A stretch of 64,000 nucleotides of DNA from Mesorhizobium sp. LMG 17147 (GCF_024297145.1 NZ_JANCTC010000018.1:28160-92159); one strand, 5' to 3'. Counted from the first letter of the stretch, positions 26,041 through 35,927 are shown. Notes: generated by a model not told the origin, from the sequence alone. A program made the numbers and translations.

Positions 26041-28188
26041 TCATGAACGCGACGCCGGCAGCACTCCCATCTCCTTGAGCAACCAGGCAGCGCCGTCAAT
26101 CTTGTCCATGGTCCAAAGCATGAAGCGACTGTCGACATGGATGCTTCGACTGCGGTCTGCGGCATATGCCCAATCGGAGATCACTCCATCGAGCGTGCCA
26201 TCAAAGGCGAGACCGACGAACTCGCCGCGCCCATTCAGCGTGGCCGAGCCGCTATTGCCATTGGTAATGTCGACCGTGGACATGAAGTCGACCGGCAAAG
26301 TGCCCAGCTCCGGCGCGACATAGGGGCCATAATTCTTGGCCCGGATCGCAGCGACGGCGGCGGCCGGCGCATCAAACTCGCCCTTGCCAGTGTGCTTGGC
26401 CAGAAGTCCCTCAGCCGTGGTGAATGGCGTCCAGATCTGCCCGTCGCGTGTTCGCCCCGACACCTTGCCCCAGGTGATGCGCAGCGATCCATTCGCGTCG
26501 GGATACACCGGCCGGCCAATCGCCTGCCAGTAGGCGCGCAGGCCCTGCATATAAGTCGCGCGCGCCGCCTGCGCTCGGCCAGCGCGGTCCTTCGCCGCGC
26601 GCTCCGCAGCTATGTCGCCGGGATAGAGCGCGACCGCCAGCTTGATGAAAGGATCGTCCGACGCCTCGAAGGCAGCAGCCGGCTTGTCGAGCCAGCCGAG
26701 CCGCGTGGCCGTGTCGGCGAGTTTGGTTTCTGCATAAAGTCGGTCAAGGCCGATTTGGTCCAGAGCCGTTCCGAACGCAGTATCGCGGTCCTTTGCGTCT
26801 AGCCGGCGATATTCATCGAGCGCGGCCTCAAATAGCTTGCGATCGATGTCGGGCAGGTAACCGCGTTCGATCTGCGTCAGTTGATCCACGGTCTGGTTAC
26901 GGTCACGATCCTGAAAGCCGCGTTCGCGGTCTTCATCGAGCTTCTCGTGCTCCTTGGCCCAGCGATACAGAGTGCGCGCGGATGAGAGCATTTGCGCGCG
27001 GTTCAGCAGCGCCTGGCGCAGCCCCTCGAGCGAGGCCTGGCTATTCTCGTCCACCATGGCGCCCAGTTCGCCGATCGCTGCGCCATAGCGCGCCTGCCGC
27101 GCGGGATCATCGGCGACCCAGTCGTGATAAGCTTTCTCCTCGATAGCCTTGCGCACGTCGAGCCCGATCGCATTGGCCCCGGCGAGATCGCCCGCCAACT
27201 TCTTCTTGTAGTTTTCCACGCCTTGCAGGATGGAGGCGTAGCGGATCTGCGCTTCTCGATTGCCTGCCGTGGTTTGGTTTATCTGGGCCGCATAATCCGA
27301 CAGCAAATGCTGCAACAGCGGTTCGTACCGCGCGAAATTGAACCGTACTTCATCCGCCGTGCGGAACCGATTGGTTTTTCCGGGAAAGCCGACGACCATG
27401 ACGAAATCGCCGTCTTGCACGCCTTTAGAGGCAATGCGCAGCCAGCTCTTCGGCCGGTAGGGCACGTTGTCGCGCGCATAAGGCCGGGAGGAACCATCAG
27501 GAGCGACATAAGCGCGGTAAAAACCGAAGTCGCCTGTGTGGCGCGGCCACGTCCAATTGTCCGTTTCGCCGCCGAAGTTACCGATGCCGAGCGCGGGCGC
27601 ATAGACGAGGCGCACGTCCTGAATTTCGAGCTTCTGTTGGAGATAGTAGGAGGCGCCGCCATAATAGGACTCCACGTCGCAGCGGCGATTGGGCTGTTCT
27701 TCACATGCGGCGATCAGCGCCTTCCGGTTCCTGTCGAGCCGCTCATAGCGCGCAAAGCCGTTCAGCTTGTCCGATACGCCCTTGAGCATGTCGGCGGTCA
27801 CATCACGGATATCCTCGATCACATAGATGCGGCTGCCGGGCACCGCGGGTAATTCTTCACCAAGGCTTTTCGCTAGAAATCCCTTGGTGAGATAGTCTTG
27901 ACTCTCCTTGCTGTTGTACTGGATCGATTCCAGCACGCAGTGACGGTTGGTCGCAACCAGTCCTTGCGGACTGACGAAGGAAGCTGAACATCCGCCCAGT
28001 GATACGATCGCGTTGAGCGGGGCAGTGTCTAGACGGCTGAGCTGCGCGGGATCAAGCTGGAGTCCATTCGCGCGCATGGCCGCGCCAAGTTCCGTAATCT
28101 GGGCCGGCATCCACATGCCTTCGTTCGCCGACGTCCAGAGCAAGTTCATAGCGGTGGCTTGGGCCAAACGACTAAAATTCGAGTTCAT
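26041..28188 (-). CDS. S46 family peptidase (dipeptidyl-peptidase 7/11-like)
   Basis: S46 serine peptidases remove dipeptides from peptide N-termini in the periplasm. Visible are NEGMWMPAQI at the start of the mature domain, the catalytic histidine in FVSPQGLVATNRHC, IGNFGGETDNWTWPRHTGDF, VMVVGFPGKTNR, and the nucleophile region ITNGNSGSATLNGRGEFVGL. About 715 residues, normal for the family. The start at 28188 (MNSNFSRLAQ) is preferred to 28314. The N-terminus lacks a clear hydrophobic signal peptide, so it may be truncated or replaced. The family is more usual in Bacteroidetes, xanthomonads and sphingomonads, so transfer is likely. No operon partner. Confidence 0.85.
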   Translation of the reverse strand: MNSNFSRLAQATAMNLLWTSANEGMWMPAQITELGAAMRANGLQLDPAQLSRLDTAPLNAIVSLGGCSASFVSPQGLVATNRHCVLESIQYNSKESQDYLTKGFLAKSLGEELPAVPGSRIYVIEDIRDVTADMLKGVSDKLNGFARYERLDRNRKALIAACEEQPNRRCDVESYYGGASYYLQQKLEIQDVRLVYAPALGIGNFGGETDNWTWPRHTGDFGFYRAYVAPDGSSRPYARDNVPYRPKSWLRIASKGVQDGDFVMVVGFPGKTNRFRTADEVRFNFARYEPLLQHLLSDYAAQINQTTAGNREAQIRYASILQGVENYKKKLAGDLAGANAIGLDVRKAIEEKAYHDWVADDPARQARYGAAIGELGAMVDENSQASLEGLRQALLNRAQMLSSARTLYRWAKEHEKLDEDRERGFQDRDRNQTVDQLTQIERGYLPDIDRKLFEAALDEYRRLDAKDRDTAFGTALDQIGLDRLYAETKLADTATRLGWLDKPAAAFEASDDPFIKLAVALYPGDIAAERAAKDRAGRAQAARATYMQGLRAYWQAIGRPVYPDANGSLRITWGKVSGRTRDGQIWTPFTTAEGLLAKHTGKGEFDAPAAAVAAIRAKNYGPYVAPELGTLPVDFMSTVDITNGNSGSATLNGRGEFVGLAFDGTLDGVISDWAYAADRSRSIHVDSRFMLWTMDKIDGAAWLLKEMGVLPASRS

Positions 28189-28810
28189 GCTGATCTCGTT
28201 CCCATTCTGTGTATTGTTCTCCGCTGATCTGGATCGATGAGCTATCGGGCTGACCGGCGTCCGCAAGCGCCTGCGCGGCAGCCACTGGGTGAAGAGTGAG
28301 TGGACGGTCAACACAAAAATCTGGGTGACGCTCCCCTCACATTGTATCGGTGCAACGTTTGCGGATCATCCGTTGCACTAATCGTGCCAAAGGATGCCTG
28401 AGACGCCCTTCGGGTCCCGCGGAGAAGTCATTCGAGACGCCTCTAACAATATCTCCCGCATTGCGGGCCGGCCATTGGAGCGCCTCGTCAATAAAGCTTT
28501 CAATCACCTACGTGGTAAGGGCCTTGCGTGTCCGACCTCCGACATTTGGGTCCGACCTCCGACATTTGGTTGTAGACCCGACACTCTCGTCCTCGCTCGC
28601 GACGAAGCCCACTGCCGAACAGCCGTCGTTAATTGTGAGAATGCGTGCTATCGTTTCTGTTACGTGCGGTGTTGCGCGAGGACGAGGGTGCGAGGAGTGC
28701 CCGGACTTCCCCTTGCCGCAAATCCGCTCGGCGCTTGGCGACATAACCCGGCGGACTATGTGCGCGAGTGCCGGCGTGAGGCGCGAAAGTAAATCTGGGA
28801 TGAAACGTCG
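28189..28810. other. Gene-free stretch with a tandem repeat
   Basis: No supported gene is seen between the S46 gene and the amidohydrolase fragment. The open frames here are short and lack coding character. The only structure noted is a two-copy tandem repeat at 28531-28569. Confidence 0.4.
28531..28569. repeat. Two-copy 20-bp tandem repeat
   Basis: TCCGACCTCCGACATTTGG occurs at 28531-28549 and again at 28551-28569, a perfect duplication with period 20. It may reflect strand slippage. Confidence 0.8.
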
Positions 28811-29290
28811 ACCATCCGAATCGAGCATGGAAACCTCATCAAAGCGACAACCGCCAACCGGGTTCGCGAGGCAGGCGCGTTCGTCGTCCCGACGAACATC
28901 ACCTTTGCTGTCGTCGCTCGGGACGGAGCCAGATACGGCATGTCCGCCGAATCCCTTGAAAAGGTGAGCTTCGTTCTCGATGCCGGCTTGTCGGCGCTCG
29001 AAATGCTTCAAAGCGCTGGCGTGACCATGGGCTACGGCTCCGATCTGCTTGGCCAGATGCAGGGGCACCAATCAGAGGAATTTCTTCTGCGCGGCCGCGT
29101 TCTCAAGCCTCGGGACGTGATCCGATCCGCGACGGTGGATGCTGCCCGCGTGCTCAACATGGAAGGCCTCATCGGCACCATCGCGCCTGGCGCTCACGCA
29201 GATCTCATCGCCGTCTACGGCAATCCGTTGAAGGACCTCGCGATTTTGTCCGATCCCGCCCGGCTTCGAAAGATCATCAAGGGCGGGTGA
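28811..29290 (+). pseudogene. Amidohydrolase C-terminal fragment
   Basis: The last 160 residues of an amidohydrolase-superfamily enzyme. An open stretch from 28811 reads TIRIEHGNLIKATTANRVRE, GAFVVPTNITFAVVARDGAR. It then continues in frame through AGVTMGYGSDLLGQMQGHQS (Asp in the metal-binding GSD motif) to NMEGLIGTIAPGAHADLIAV and YGNPLKDLAIL. The metal-binding N-terminal half and the start are missing, so it is a truncated remnant, abutting the IS256-bearing region. The substrate cannot be told. Confidence 0.7.
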
Positions 29291-29639
29291 GTGGTGAAGA
29301 ATGAATAACCAGACGCAGGTAATCCGTTGCCATTCAGTGGGAATTACGCAACACATATACAGGCAGGAGCACAACAGAACGTATTGAGCAGCTACCGATG
29401 GTTCCGAAGGCATGACGCTGCGATTGCCGCCTTCGTGCTGCCGGTGCTCAAAACTCTCAATCGTCCCTGACCAGCCTTGAAATCTCGGCGCTAATATCGG
29501 CTCCTTCGTAGGGCAATGCCTGAGGACGTTTCTCGCACGCCTAGCCGTCATGATACACGCGCTCATTTGATTGCGTGGCATCGGTGGAGAGCGCTGTCAC
29601 AAACGGCTGGACGACATTCCTCATATCGCGCCGGCGGAG
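29291..29639. other. Gene-free stretch left of the IS256 element
   Basis: About 350 bp between the amidohydrolase stop and the target duplication of the IS element. No coding, RNA or repeat structure was recognised. Confidence 0.4.
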
Positions 29640-29647
29640 CCTGTTTT

Positions 29648-31070
29648 GATCGTGCCCCATGGCGTGGTGTAGGTAACGGCATTGGTCGCCGTGCTCTCCG
29701 GCAAGGGCCGGACTGATCAGCGCGCCACTGCCGGCAGGCTGATGAGCGGATCATCGCTCATCTGGCTGATGGTCTCAAGGGTCATGTAGCGCGCCCGCTG
29801 CACGGCCCATTCATCATTCTGTTCGAGCAGGAGGGCGCCGACGAGACGGACTATGGCATCGTCATTGGGGAAGATGCCGACGACCTCGGTCCTGCGCTTG
29901 ATCTCGCCGTTGAGGCGCTCGATCGGGTTGGTGCTATGCAGCTTGGCACGGTGCTCCTTGGGGAAGGTCATGTAGGCAAGCACGTCGGGCTCGGCATCGT
30001 CCATGATGGTGGCGAGCTTGGGCACCTTCGGCCGGATCTGGTCGGCAACGGCGCGCCATTGGGTGCTGGCGGCCTCGGCCGTCTCCTGGGCGAAGGCGGT
30101 GGCGATGAAGGCCGAGGCGACGCGGCGGCCGCTCTTGCCGGCATGCGCCAGCACGTTCCTCATGAAATGGACCCGGCAGCGCTGCCATGTCGCGCACAGC
30201 ACCTTGGTGACGGCCGCCTTGATGCCTTCATGGGCATCGGAAACGACGAGCTTGACGCCGCGCAGGCCGCGGCGGGTCAGCTTGCGCAAAAACTCCGTCC
30301 AGATCGGCTCGGCCTCAGACGTGCCGACCCCCATGCCCAGCACTTCGCGCCGGCCGTCTGCGTTGACCCCGACGGCGATGATGACGGCGACCGAGACGAT
30401 GCGTCCGCCGCGGCGCACCTTCAGGTAGGTGGCATCGATCCACAGATAGGGCCAGTCGCCCTCGATGGGCCTGTCGAGGAAGGCCTTCACCTTGCCGTCG
30501 ATCTCCTCGCACAGCCGGCTGACCTGGCTCTTGGAGACGCCGCTCATGCCCATCGCCTTGACCAGGTCGTCGACCGAGCGCGTCGAGATACCCTGGACGT
30601 AGGCCTCCTGGATGACGGCGATCAGCGCCTTCTCGGCCATGCGCCGCGGCTCAAGGAAGCTCGGGAAGTAAGAGCCCTTCCTGAGCTTGGGGATGCGCAG
30701 CTCGACGGTGCCGCCGCGTCTCCCAGTCTCTGTCGCGGTAGCCGTTGCGCTGGACAAGCCGCAGCGGGTTCTTCTCGCCATGGGCCGCGCCGGTGGCGGC
30801 GCCCACCTCCAGCTCCATCAGCCGCTCGGCGGCAAAGCCGATCATCTCGCGCAGGATATCGGCATCGGGGGTCTTCTCTACGAGCGTGCGCAGGTTCATC
30901 ATGTCGTTGGTCATCGGTGGTTCCTTCGAATCAGGTTGTGTCAGCAACCCAACCCTACCGAAGAACATCGATGACCGCCGCTGCGCCGCTCGCTCGCTAC
31001 AGCGCTGTTGAGGGCGCGCTCGCGAGCGGCTTCGCTATCGCCGACCTACACCACGCGGTGGGACACGACC
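29648..31070 (-). mobile_element. Complete IS256-family insertion sequence with 8-bp target duplication
   Basis: The left end (29648-29674) and the complement of the right end (31044-31070) match at 23 of 27 positions, sharing GCGTGGTGTAGGT at the inner side. Immediately outside, CCTGTTTT stands at 29640-29647 and again at 31071-31078, an 8-bp target duplication typical of IS256-family insertion. The element is 1423 bp and carries one transposase gene on the minus strand, broken by a frameshift. The intact ends and duplication suggest a fairly recent insertion. Confidence 0.85.
29717..30914 (-). pseudogene. IS256-family transposase, one frameshift
   Basis: A mutator-type DDE transposase. The first part begins MTNDMMNLRTLVEKTPDADI at 30914 and runs to NGYRDRDWETR. 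Near 30715 a one-base loss switches the frame, and the second part continues GGTVELRIPKLRKGSYFPSF. Catalytic residues are present: the first Asp in LWIDATYLKV, the second in LVVSDAHEGIKAAV, and the Glu in STNPIERLNGEIKRRTEV. The rest is of normal length (about 400 residues together). Unless translation shifts frame, the product is split and the copy cannot move by itself. Confidence 0.8.
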
Positions 31071-31260
31071 CCTGTTTTCACCAAAGTCGAACTCGCGGGT
31101 GACGCCTACGGCCCCTGCCAAGTTAATCCCATTTGAGATCGAATGCGGTGGGCGTGCCGCTCCTAGCAGCGCCGTTTTTCCCATTGACGTGAAAACATCA
31201 GAACAAAGTACCTTATGTCTACAGATTTCGTAGAATATCGTTTGGTTTCGGTGGTGGCCT

Positions 31261-31857
31261 ATGGCGCATGTGTGGGAGATAGATGACTTGGCACGATTAT
31301 CGGTTCTTGGAATATCCGGCGGTGTAAGCAACCCGTCCCGCACCACGGCGGTCGTCAATGCGCTGGTCAAGGCGGTCGCGTTGCGCCTGCTTGCCGACAC
31401 CGGTCTGATTGAGATCACGGAGGCAGCACCGTCGCTTTTCGCCGGACTATCCCGCGGCGCACTTGGCGCATCTGGAGAAGCGATTATCCAGCGTGTCGAG
31501 AAGGCCGATTTGCTCGTGGTCGGAACGCCTGTCTATAGGGCTTCCTACACTGGCGCTCTCAAGCACCTGTTCGACCTGGTCGACTATCGCGCGTTGACGG
31601 GCAAGACCGTGCTTCTCGCGGCGACCGGCGGGAGCCCATACCATGGCCTGGTGCTCGAACATCAGCTCCGGCCATTGTTCGGCTTTTTTGGCGCTGTCAC
31701 CGTCCCTACGGGCGTCTACGGCACGCCCGACGATTTCGTCGATGGCGAAATCGTCGGCGCAGCCATCATCGAGCGTATTGCAAGGGCCGCTACCGACGCG
31801 GTCTCCTTGCTCAACTCAAGTCACGCAAATGCCGCCGTCGCCACCCGCGTCGGCTGA
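31261..31857 (+). CDS. msuE: NADPH-dependent FMN reductase of organosulfur metabolism
   Basis: Supplies reduced FMN to the flavin monooxygenases encoded downstream. A flavodoxin-like fold is visible: LSVLGISGGVSNPSRTTAVV (phosphate loop), LLVVGTPVYRASYTGALKHL, and VLLAATGGSPYHGLVLEHQL. These match MsuE/SsuE-type reductases. 198 residues. First gene of the sulfur cluster, followed at 25 bp by sfnG. The 180 bp upstream (31081-31260) must hold the promoter; an AT-richer stretch is present but no CysB- or SfnR-type site was identified with confidence. The name could equally be ssuE. Confidence 0.8.
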   Translation: MAHVWEIDDLARLSVLGISGGVSNPSRTTAVVNALVKAVALRLLADTGLIEITEAAPSLFAGLSRGALGASGEAIIQRVEKADLLVVGTPVYRASYTGALKHLFDLVDYRALTGKTVLLAATGGSPYHGLVLEHQLRPLFGFFGAVTVPTGVYGTPDDFVDGEIVGAAIIERIARAATDAVSLLNSSHANAAVATRVG

Positions 31858-31882
31858 GCCAATCAACAGGGGAAACGACGAC

Positions 31883-32983
31883 ATGAGTTCGCATTCCGAC
31901 GCCATCAAATTCGCCTACTGGGTCCCGAACGTCTCCGGCGGCCTGGTCATCTCCAACATCGAGCAGCGGACGGGTTGGGATATCGACTACAACCGCAAGC
32001 TCGCCCAGATTGCCGAGGCCAACGGGTTCGACTATGCGCTGAGCCAGATCCGTTTCACAGCCGGCTATGGGGCCGACAACCAGCACGAATCAGTCTCGTT
32101 CAGCCATGCCTTGCTTGCCGCGACCACAACGCTGAAGGTCATCGCAGCGATCCTGCCCGGTCCGTGGAACCCTGCGCTGGCGGCCAAGCAGATCGCTACC
32201 ATCAACCACCTGACCAATGGCCGCGTCTCCGTCAATGTCGTCAGCGGCTGGTTCCGAGGCGAGTTCGCCGCGATTGGCGAACTCTGGCTCGATCATGACG
32301 AGCGCTATCGCCGGTCGGAGGAATTTATCCGAGCGTTGCGCGGCATCTGGACGGAAGACAGCTTCACGCTGAAGGGCGATTTCTACTGCTTCACCAACTA
32401 TTCCATGAAGCCGAAGCCGATCGAGCCCTTGCCCGAGATATTCCAGGGCGGCTCGTCGCGAGCCGCTCGCGACATGGCGTCTCGTGTCTCCGATTGGTAT
32501 TTCACCAACGGCAATACCCCGGAGGAGATCCGGAAGCAGGTCGACGACATCCGCACCAAGGCGAAAGCCAACGGCCACAAGGTTAGGATCGGCGTCAACG
32601 CTTTCGCCATCGCCCGCGAGAGCGAGCAGGAAGCGCGCGCCGTGCTCGACGAGATCATCGCCAAGGCGAATCCGGAGGCGGTGCAGGGCTTTGCCGATCA
32701 GGTCAAGAATGCCGGCAAGGCCTCGCCGGAAGGCGAAGGCAATTGGGCGAAGTCGTCCCTCGAGGATCTCGTTCAGTACAATGACGGCTTCCGCAGCAAT
32801 CTCATCGGCACGCCGGAACAGATCGCCGAACGCATCCTGAAACTGAAGGACGCCGGTGCCGACCTGATCCTGCTCGGCTTCCTGCATTTCCAGGAAGAGG
32901 TCGAGTTCTTCGGCAAGCGCGTCATTCCTCTGGTGCGCGAACTGGAAGCAGCTCGCGACAGGGAGCTTGTCGCCGCGGAATAG
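31883..32983 (+). CDS. sfnG: FMNH2-dependent dimethylsulfone monooxygenase
   Basis: A luciferase-like (LLM) monooxygenase predicted to convert dimethyl sulfone to methanesulfinate with FMNH2 and O2. SfnG-type features: KFAYWVPNVSGGLVISNIEQ at the N-terminus, then RVSVNVVSGWFRGEFAAIGE, LDHDERYRRSEEFIRALRGI and PLPEIFQGGSSRAARDMASR, with a C-terminal LIGTPEQIAERI. The start at 31883 is chosen because AGGGGAAACG lies just upstream; an upstream ATG in the same frame would lie inside msuE. Length 366 residues, normal. It works with msuE and ssuD in this cluster. Confidence 0.87.
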   Translation: MSSHSDAIKFAYWVPNVSGGLVISNIEQRTGWDIDYNRKLAQIAEANGFDYALSQIRFTAGYGADNQHESVSFSHALLAATTTLKVIAAILPGPWNPALAAKQIATINHLTNGRVSVNVVSGWFRGEFAAIGELWLDHDERYRRSEEFIRALRGIWTEDSFTLKGDFYCFTNYSMKPKPIEPLPEIFQGGSSRAARDMASRVSDWYFTNGNTPEEIRKQVDDIRTKAKANGHKVRIGVNAFAIARESEQEARAVLDEIIAKANPEAVQGFADQVKNAGKASPEGEGNWAKSSLEDLVQYNDGFRSNLIGTPEQIAERILKLKDAGADLILLGFLHFQEEVEFFGKRVIPLVRELEAARDRELVAAE

Positions 32984-33039
32984 GACGGGCGCGGCCCACG
33001 GGGCCGCAGCCGACACGCCTTCAAAAGCAGGAATGTTTC

Positions 33040-33945
33040 ATGATTGGTGCTTCGCTGGGAGCGGCCGCATACGAGCGCGCGTCCGAAATTTCCGCCATCC
33101 TCGCGGTGGCTAACCCCGTCGACGACAGGCGTCTGGCACGCCTGTCGTCACGGCCGGATGTGGTTCTCGCGCTGAGCGGGATCGGCATTTCCTTTGGCGG
33201 GGTCAAGGCGCTGAGCGATGTTGATCTCGAAGTGGAAGTCGGCGAGATCCGCGCGGTGATCGGCCCCAACGGCGCTGGCAAATCGTCACTGATCAACATC
33301 ATCAGCGGCCTCTATCACGCCGACCGCGGCAGGATCGCGATCGACGGCCAGTCCTTCTCACAGGTGCCGGCGAGTCGCCTGGCGCGACTGGGCGTTGCGC
33401 GAACCTTCCAGAACCTGGCGCTATTCGGGGGTCTGTCCGTGCGCAACAACATCGCGTGCGGCCGCGTCCACACCAGGCGCGCCAGTTTCGTCGAACATAT
33501 TGCAGGTCTGCCACGCGCCCGGAGCGAAGATGCGGGAATCGCCGAAAAGACCGATCAGATAGTCGCCTTCCTGCATCTCGAAAGCGTCGCCGACCGCCTC
33601 GTCGCCACCTTGCCTTACGGCCTGCAGAAGCGGGTCGAGCTGGCGCGCGCGCTGGTCGCCGAGCCGAAGCTGCTGCTGCTCGACGAGCCGATGGCCGGCA
33701 TGACGGCGACCGAGAAGGCCGAGATGGCCGGCTTCGTGCGCGCCGCGCGCGACCGGCACGGCGTCACCATCATCCTGATCGAGCACGACATCGGCGTCGT
33801 CATGGGCCTCTCCGACCGCGTCGCCGTGCTCGACTACGGCCGCAAGATCGCAGACGGGACGCCGGCCGAGGTCAGGGCCGATCCGGCAGTGATCCGGGCC
33901 TATATCGGCACCGCCGAGGGCGAGAATGGCGAGGACATCCGATGA
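33040..33945 (+). CDS. ABC transporter ATP-binding protein, LivG type
   Basis: One of two ATPases of a branched-chain-amino-acid-type (HAAT) importer. Walker A GPNGAGKSSLINI, Walker B LLLLDEPMAGM, the LivG-type signature TLPYGLQKRVELARALVAEP, and the switch histidine in IILIEHDIGVVMG are visible. An N-terminal extension of about 40 residues precedes the usual start of the domain. It overlaps the next gene (permease) by 4 bp. Being inside a sulfone/sulfonate gene set, the transporter probably brings in an organosulfur compound rather than leucine; this is inferred from context. Confidence 0.88.
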   Translation: MIGASLGAAAYERASEISAILAVANPVDDRRLARLSSRPDVVLALSGIGISFGGVKALSDVDLEVEVGEIRAVIGPNGAGKSSLINIISGLYHADRGRIAIDGQSFSQVPASRLARLGVARTFQNLALFGGLSVRNNIACGRVHTRRASFVEHIAGLPRARSEDAGIAEKTDQIVAFLHLESVADRLVATLPYGLQKRVELARALVAEPKLLLLDEPMAGMTATEKAEMAGFVRAARDRHGVTIILIEHDIGVVMGLSDRVAVLDYGRKIADGTPAEVRADPAVIRAYIGTAEGENGEDIR

Positions 33946-34838
33946 GCTACTATGATTTCCTCTTCGTCATCGAAGTGCTGGTCGGCGGCCTGCTCTCTGG
34001 CGTCATGTATTCGCTTGTCGCCATAGGTTTCGTGCTGATCTACAAGACGTCGGGCGTGCTGAACTTCGCGCAGGGGTCGATGGTGCTGTTCGCAGCGCTC
34101 ACCTTTGTCAGCCTCGTCGAACGCGGCATCCCCTTCGCGCTTTCGCTGCTCATCACCTTCGCGGTCATGGTCGCGCTCGGCTTCACCATCGAGCGGACCG
34201 TGCTCAGGCCGCTGGTCAACCGCTCGCCGATGACGCTGTTCATGGCGACGCTGGGGCTCTCCTACATCATCGAAGGTGCCGCCCAGCTTATCTGGGGCAC
34301 GCAGGTGCACGGGCTCGACCTCGGCATCGACGACACCCCCTTCGAGGTCGGCGGCATACTGATCTCATCCTTCGACCTGCTGGCGGCGGCGATCGCCGCC
34401 GCCATGGTCGCAGGCCTCAGCGCCTTCTTCTATTGGACGCGGATCGGCCTTGCGTTTCGCGCCGTCGCCGACGATCAGTTCGCGGCCCTCGCCGTCGGGC
34501 TGCGGCTGCCTCGCATCTGGGGCACCGTGTGGACGGCGGCCGGCTTCGTCGCGCTGGTCGCCGGACTGTTGTGGGGCGCGCGTCTCGGCGTCCAGTTCTC
34601 GCTGTCGCTGATCGTGCTGAAGGCGCTGCCGGTGCTGGTGCTTGGCGGCTTCGATCCCATCCTCGGCGCCATCGTCGGCGGCCTCATCATCGGCGCCAGC
34701 GAGAAACTCGCTGAGGTCTATCTCGGCCCCTTCGTCGGCGGCGGCATCGAAGGCTGGTTCGCCTATGCGCTGGCGCTGGTGGTCCTGCTGGTGCGCCCAT
34801 CCGGCCTGTTTGGCCAGAAAACCGTCGAAAGGGTCTGA
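33942..34838 (+). CDS. ABC transporter permease, LivH type
   Basis: Inner membrane permease of the HAAT family. The start ATG at 33942 overlaps the upstream stop (ATGA), indicating translational coupling. Multiple helices are evident, for example VLVGGLLSGVMYSLVAIGFV, TLFMATLGLSYIIEGAAQLI and LVLGGFDPILGAIVGGLIIG. The family motif GFVLIYKTSGVLNFAQGSMV is present. Length 298 residues. The upstream part of this frame, inside the ATPase gene, is arginine-rich and is not coding. Partner of the LivM-type permease that follows at 3 bp. Confidence 0.88.
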   Translation: MSYYDFLFVIEVLVGGLLSGVMYSLVAIGFVLIYKTSGVLNFAQGSMVLFAALTFVSLVERGIPFALSLLITFAVMVALGFTIERTVLRPLVNRSPMTLFMATLGLSYIIEGAAQLIWGTQVHGLDLGIDDTPFEVGGILISSFDLLAAAIAAAMVAGLSAFFYWTRIGLAFRAVADDQFAALAVGLRLPRIWGTVWTAAGFVALVAGLLWGARLGVQFSLSLIVLKALPVLVLGGFDPILGAIVGGLIIGASEKLAEVYLGPFVGGGIEGWFAYALALVVLLVRPSGLFGQKTVERV

Positions 34839-34841
34839 CCG

Positions 34842-35867
34842 ATGGCCGTGCAAGCGCTCGATGGCACAAGGGTTCCAATCGACTGGCAGAGATTAGCTAT
34901 GCCGGCCGTGCTGATCGTCGTCGGCTACGGCCTGATCCCCGCCTATGCGTCGAGCTATCTCGTCGAGGCAATCCTGCTGCCTTTTCTGGCGCTCAGCCTG
35001 GCAGCGGTCGGTCTTAACCTGCTCACCGGCTATTGCGGGCAGCTTTCGCTCGGCTCTTCCGCCTTCATGGCGGTCGGTGCTTTTGCCGCCTACAATTTCA
35101 ATCTGCGGATCGACGGACTGCCGCTGCCAGCGACCATGATCCTGGCCGGGATTTCGGCCGCCGGCATCGGCGTCGTGTTCGGATTGCCAAGCCTGCGGCT
35201 CCGCGGCTTCTATCTCGCCGTCTCGACGCTCGCCGCCCAGTTCTTCGTGCAATGGGCGCTGACCAAGTTCGGCTGGTTCTCCAACTACAACCCCTCCGGC
35301 GTGATTTCGGCGCCGCATCTCATCGTCGCTGGGTTCCCGCTCGACGGCGCCACCGGCCGCTACCTGCTTTCGGTCACTACGGTCATCGTGCTGACCGCCG
35401 TCGTCTGGCGTCTCGTCAACAGCGCGACCGGCCGCAACTTCATTGCCGTGCGCGACAACGAAACCGCGGCGCGCGTCATCGGTGTTCCGGTGCTGCGAAC
35501 CAAGCTGCTGGCCTTCGCCATCTCGTCCTTCATTATCGGCGTCGCCGGTGTGCTGTGGGCCTTCACCTATCTGCGCACCGTAGAGCCGGCCGGCTTCAAC
35601 CTCGACCGCTCCTTCCAGATCCTGTTCATCATCATCATCGGCGGGCTGGCTTCGATGCGCGGTGCGTTTCTGGGCGCGGCCTTCATCGTCGTCTTCCCGC
35701 TTCTTCTGTCCCGGATCGGCGCCTTCGCCTTTGGCGACCTGTTCGATTCGGGCGTGCTCGACATGAGCCAGCGCATCGTGCTCGGCGCCCTCATCATCAT
35801 CTTCCTCATCGCGGAACCGAGCGGGCTGTCGGCCCTCTTCGACCGCCTGAAACGACGGATCGGCTAA
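34842..35867 (+). CDS. ABC transporter permease, LivM type
   Basis: Second permease of the importer. LivM-type motifs are visible: LNLLTGYCGQLSLGSSAFMA, VFGLPSLRLRGFYLAVSTLA, and the conserved transporter loop RNFIAVRDNETAARVIGVPV followed by SFIIGVAGVLWAFTYLRTVE. About nine hydrophobic segments in 341 residues. It begins 3 bp after the LivH-type gene and precedes the binding protein by 60 bp. A charged C-terminus (FDRLKRRIG) is usual for the family. Confidence 0.88.
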   Translation: MAVQALDGTRVPIDWQRLAMPAVLIVVGYGLIPAYASSYLVEAILLPFLALSLAAVGLNLLTGYCGQLSLGSSAFMAVGAFAAYNFNLRIDGLPLPATMILAGISAAGIGVVFGLPSLRLRGFYLAVSTLAAQFFVQWALTKFGWFSNYNPSGVISAPHLIVAGFPLDGATGRYLLSVTTVIVLTAVVWRLVNSATGRNFIAVRDNETAARVIGVPVLRTKLLAFAISSFIIGVAGVLWAFTYLRTVEPAGFNLDRSFQILFIIIIGGLASMRGAFLGAAFIVVFPLLLSRIGAFAFGDLFDSGVLDMSQRIVLGALIIIFLIAEPSGLSALFDRLKRRIG

Positions 35868-35927
35868 GGTCCAGCTGAGCGCCGCTCGACATCCTCTCAC
35901 GGACCCACACCTCAGGAGACGCAACTC

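Noticed and set aside
31081..31260. Weak dyad around CTAC...GTAG upstream of msuE
   Set aside because: Arms of four bases only; not enough to call an operator.
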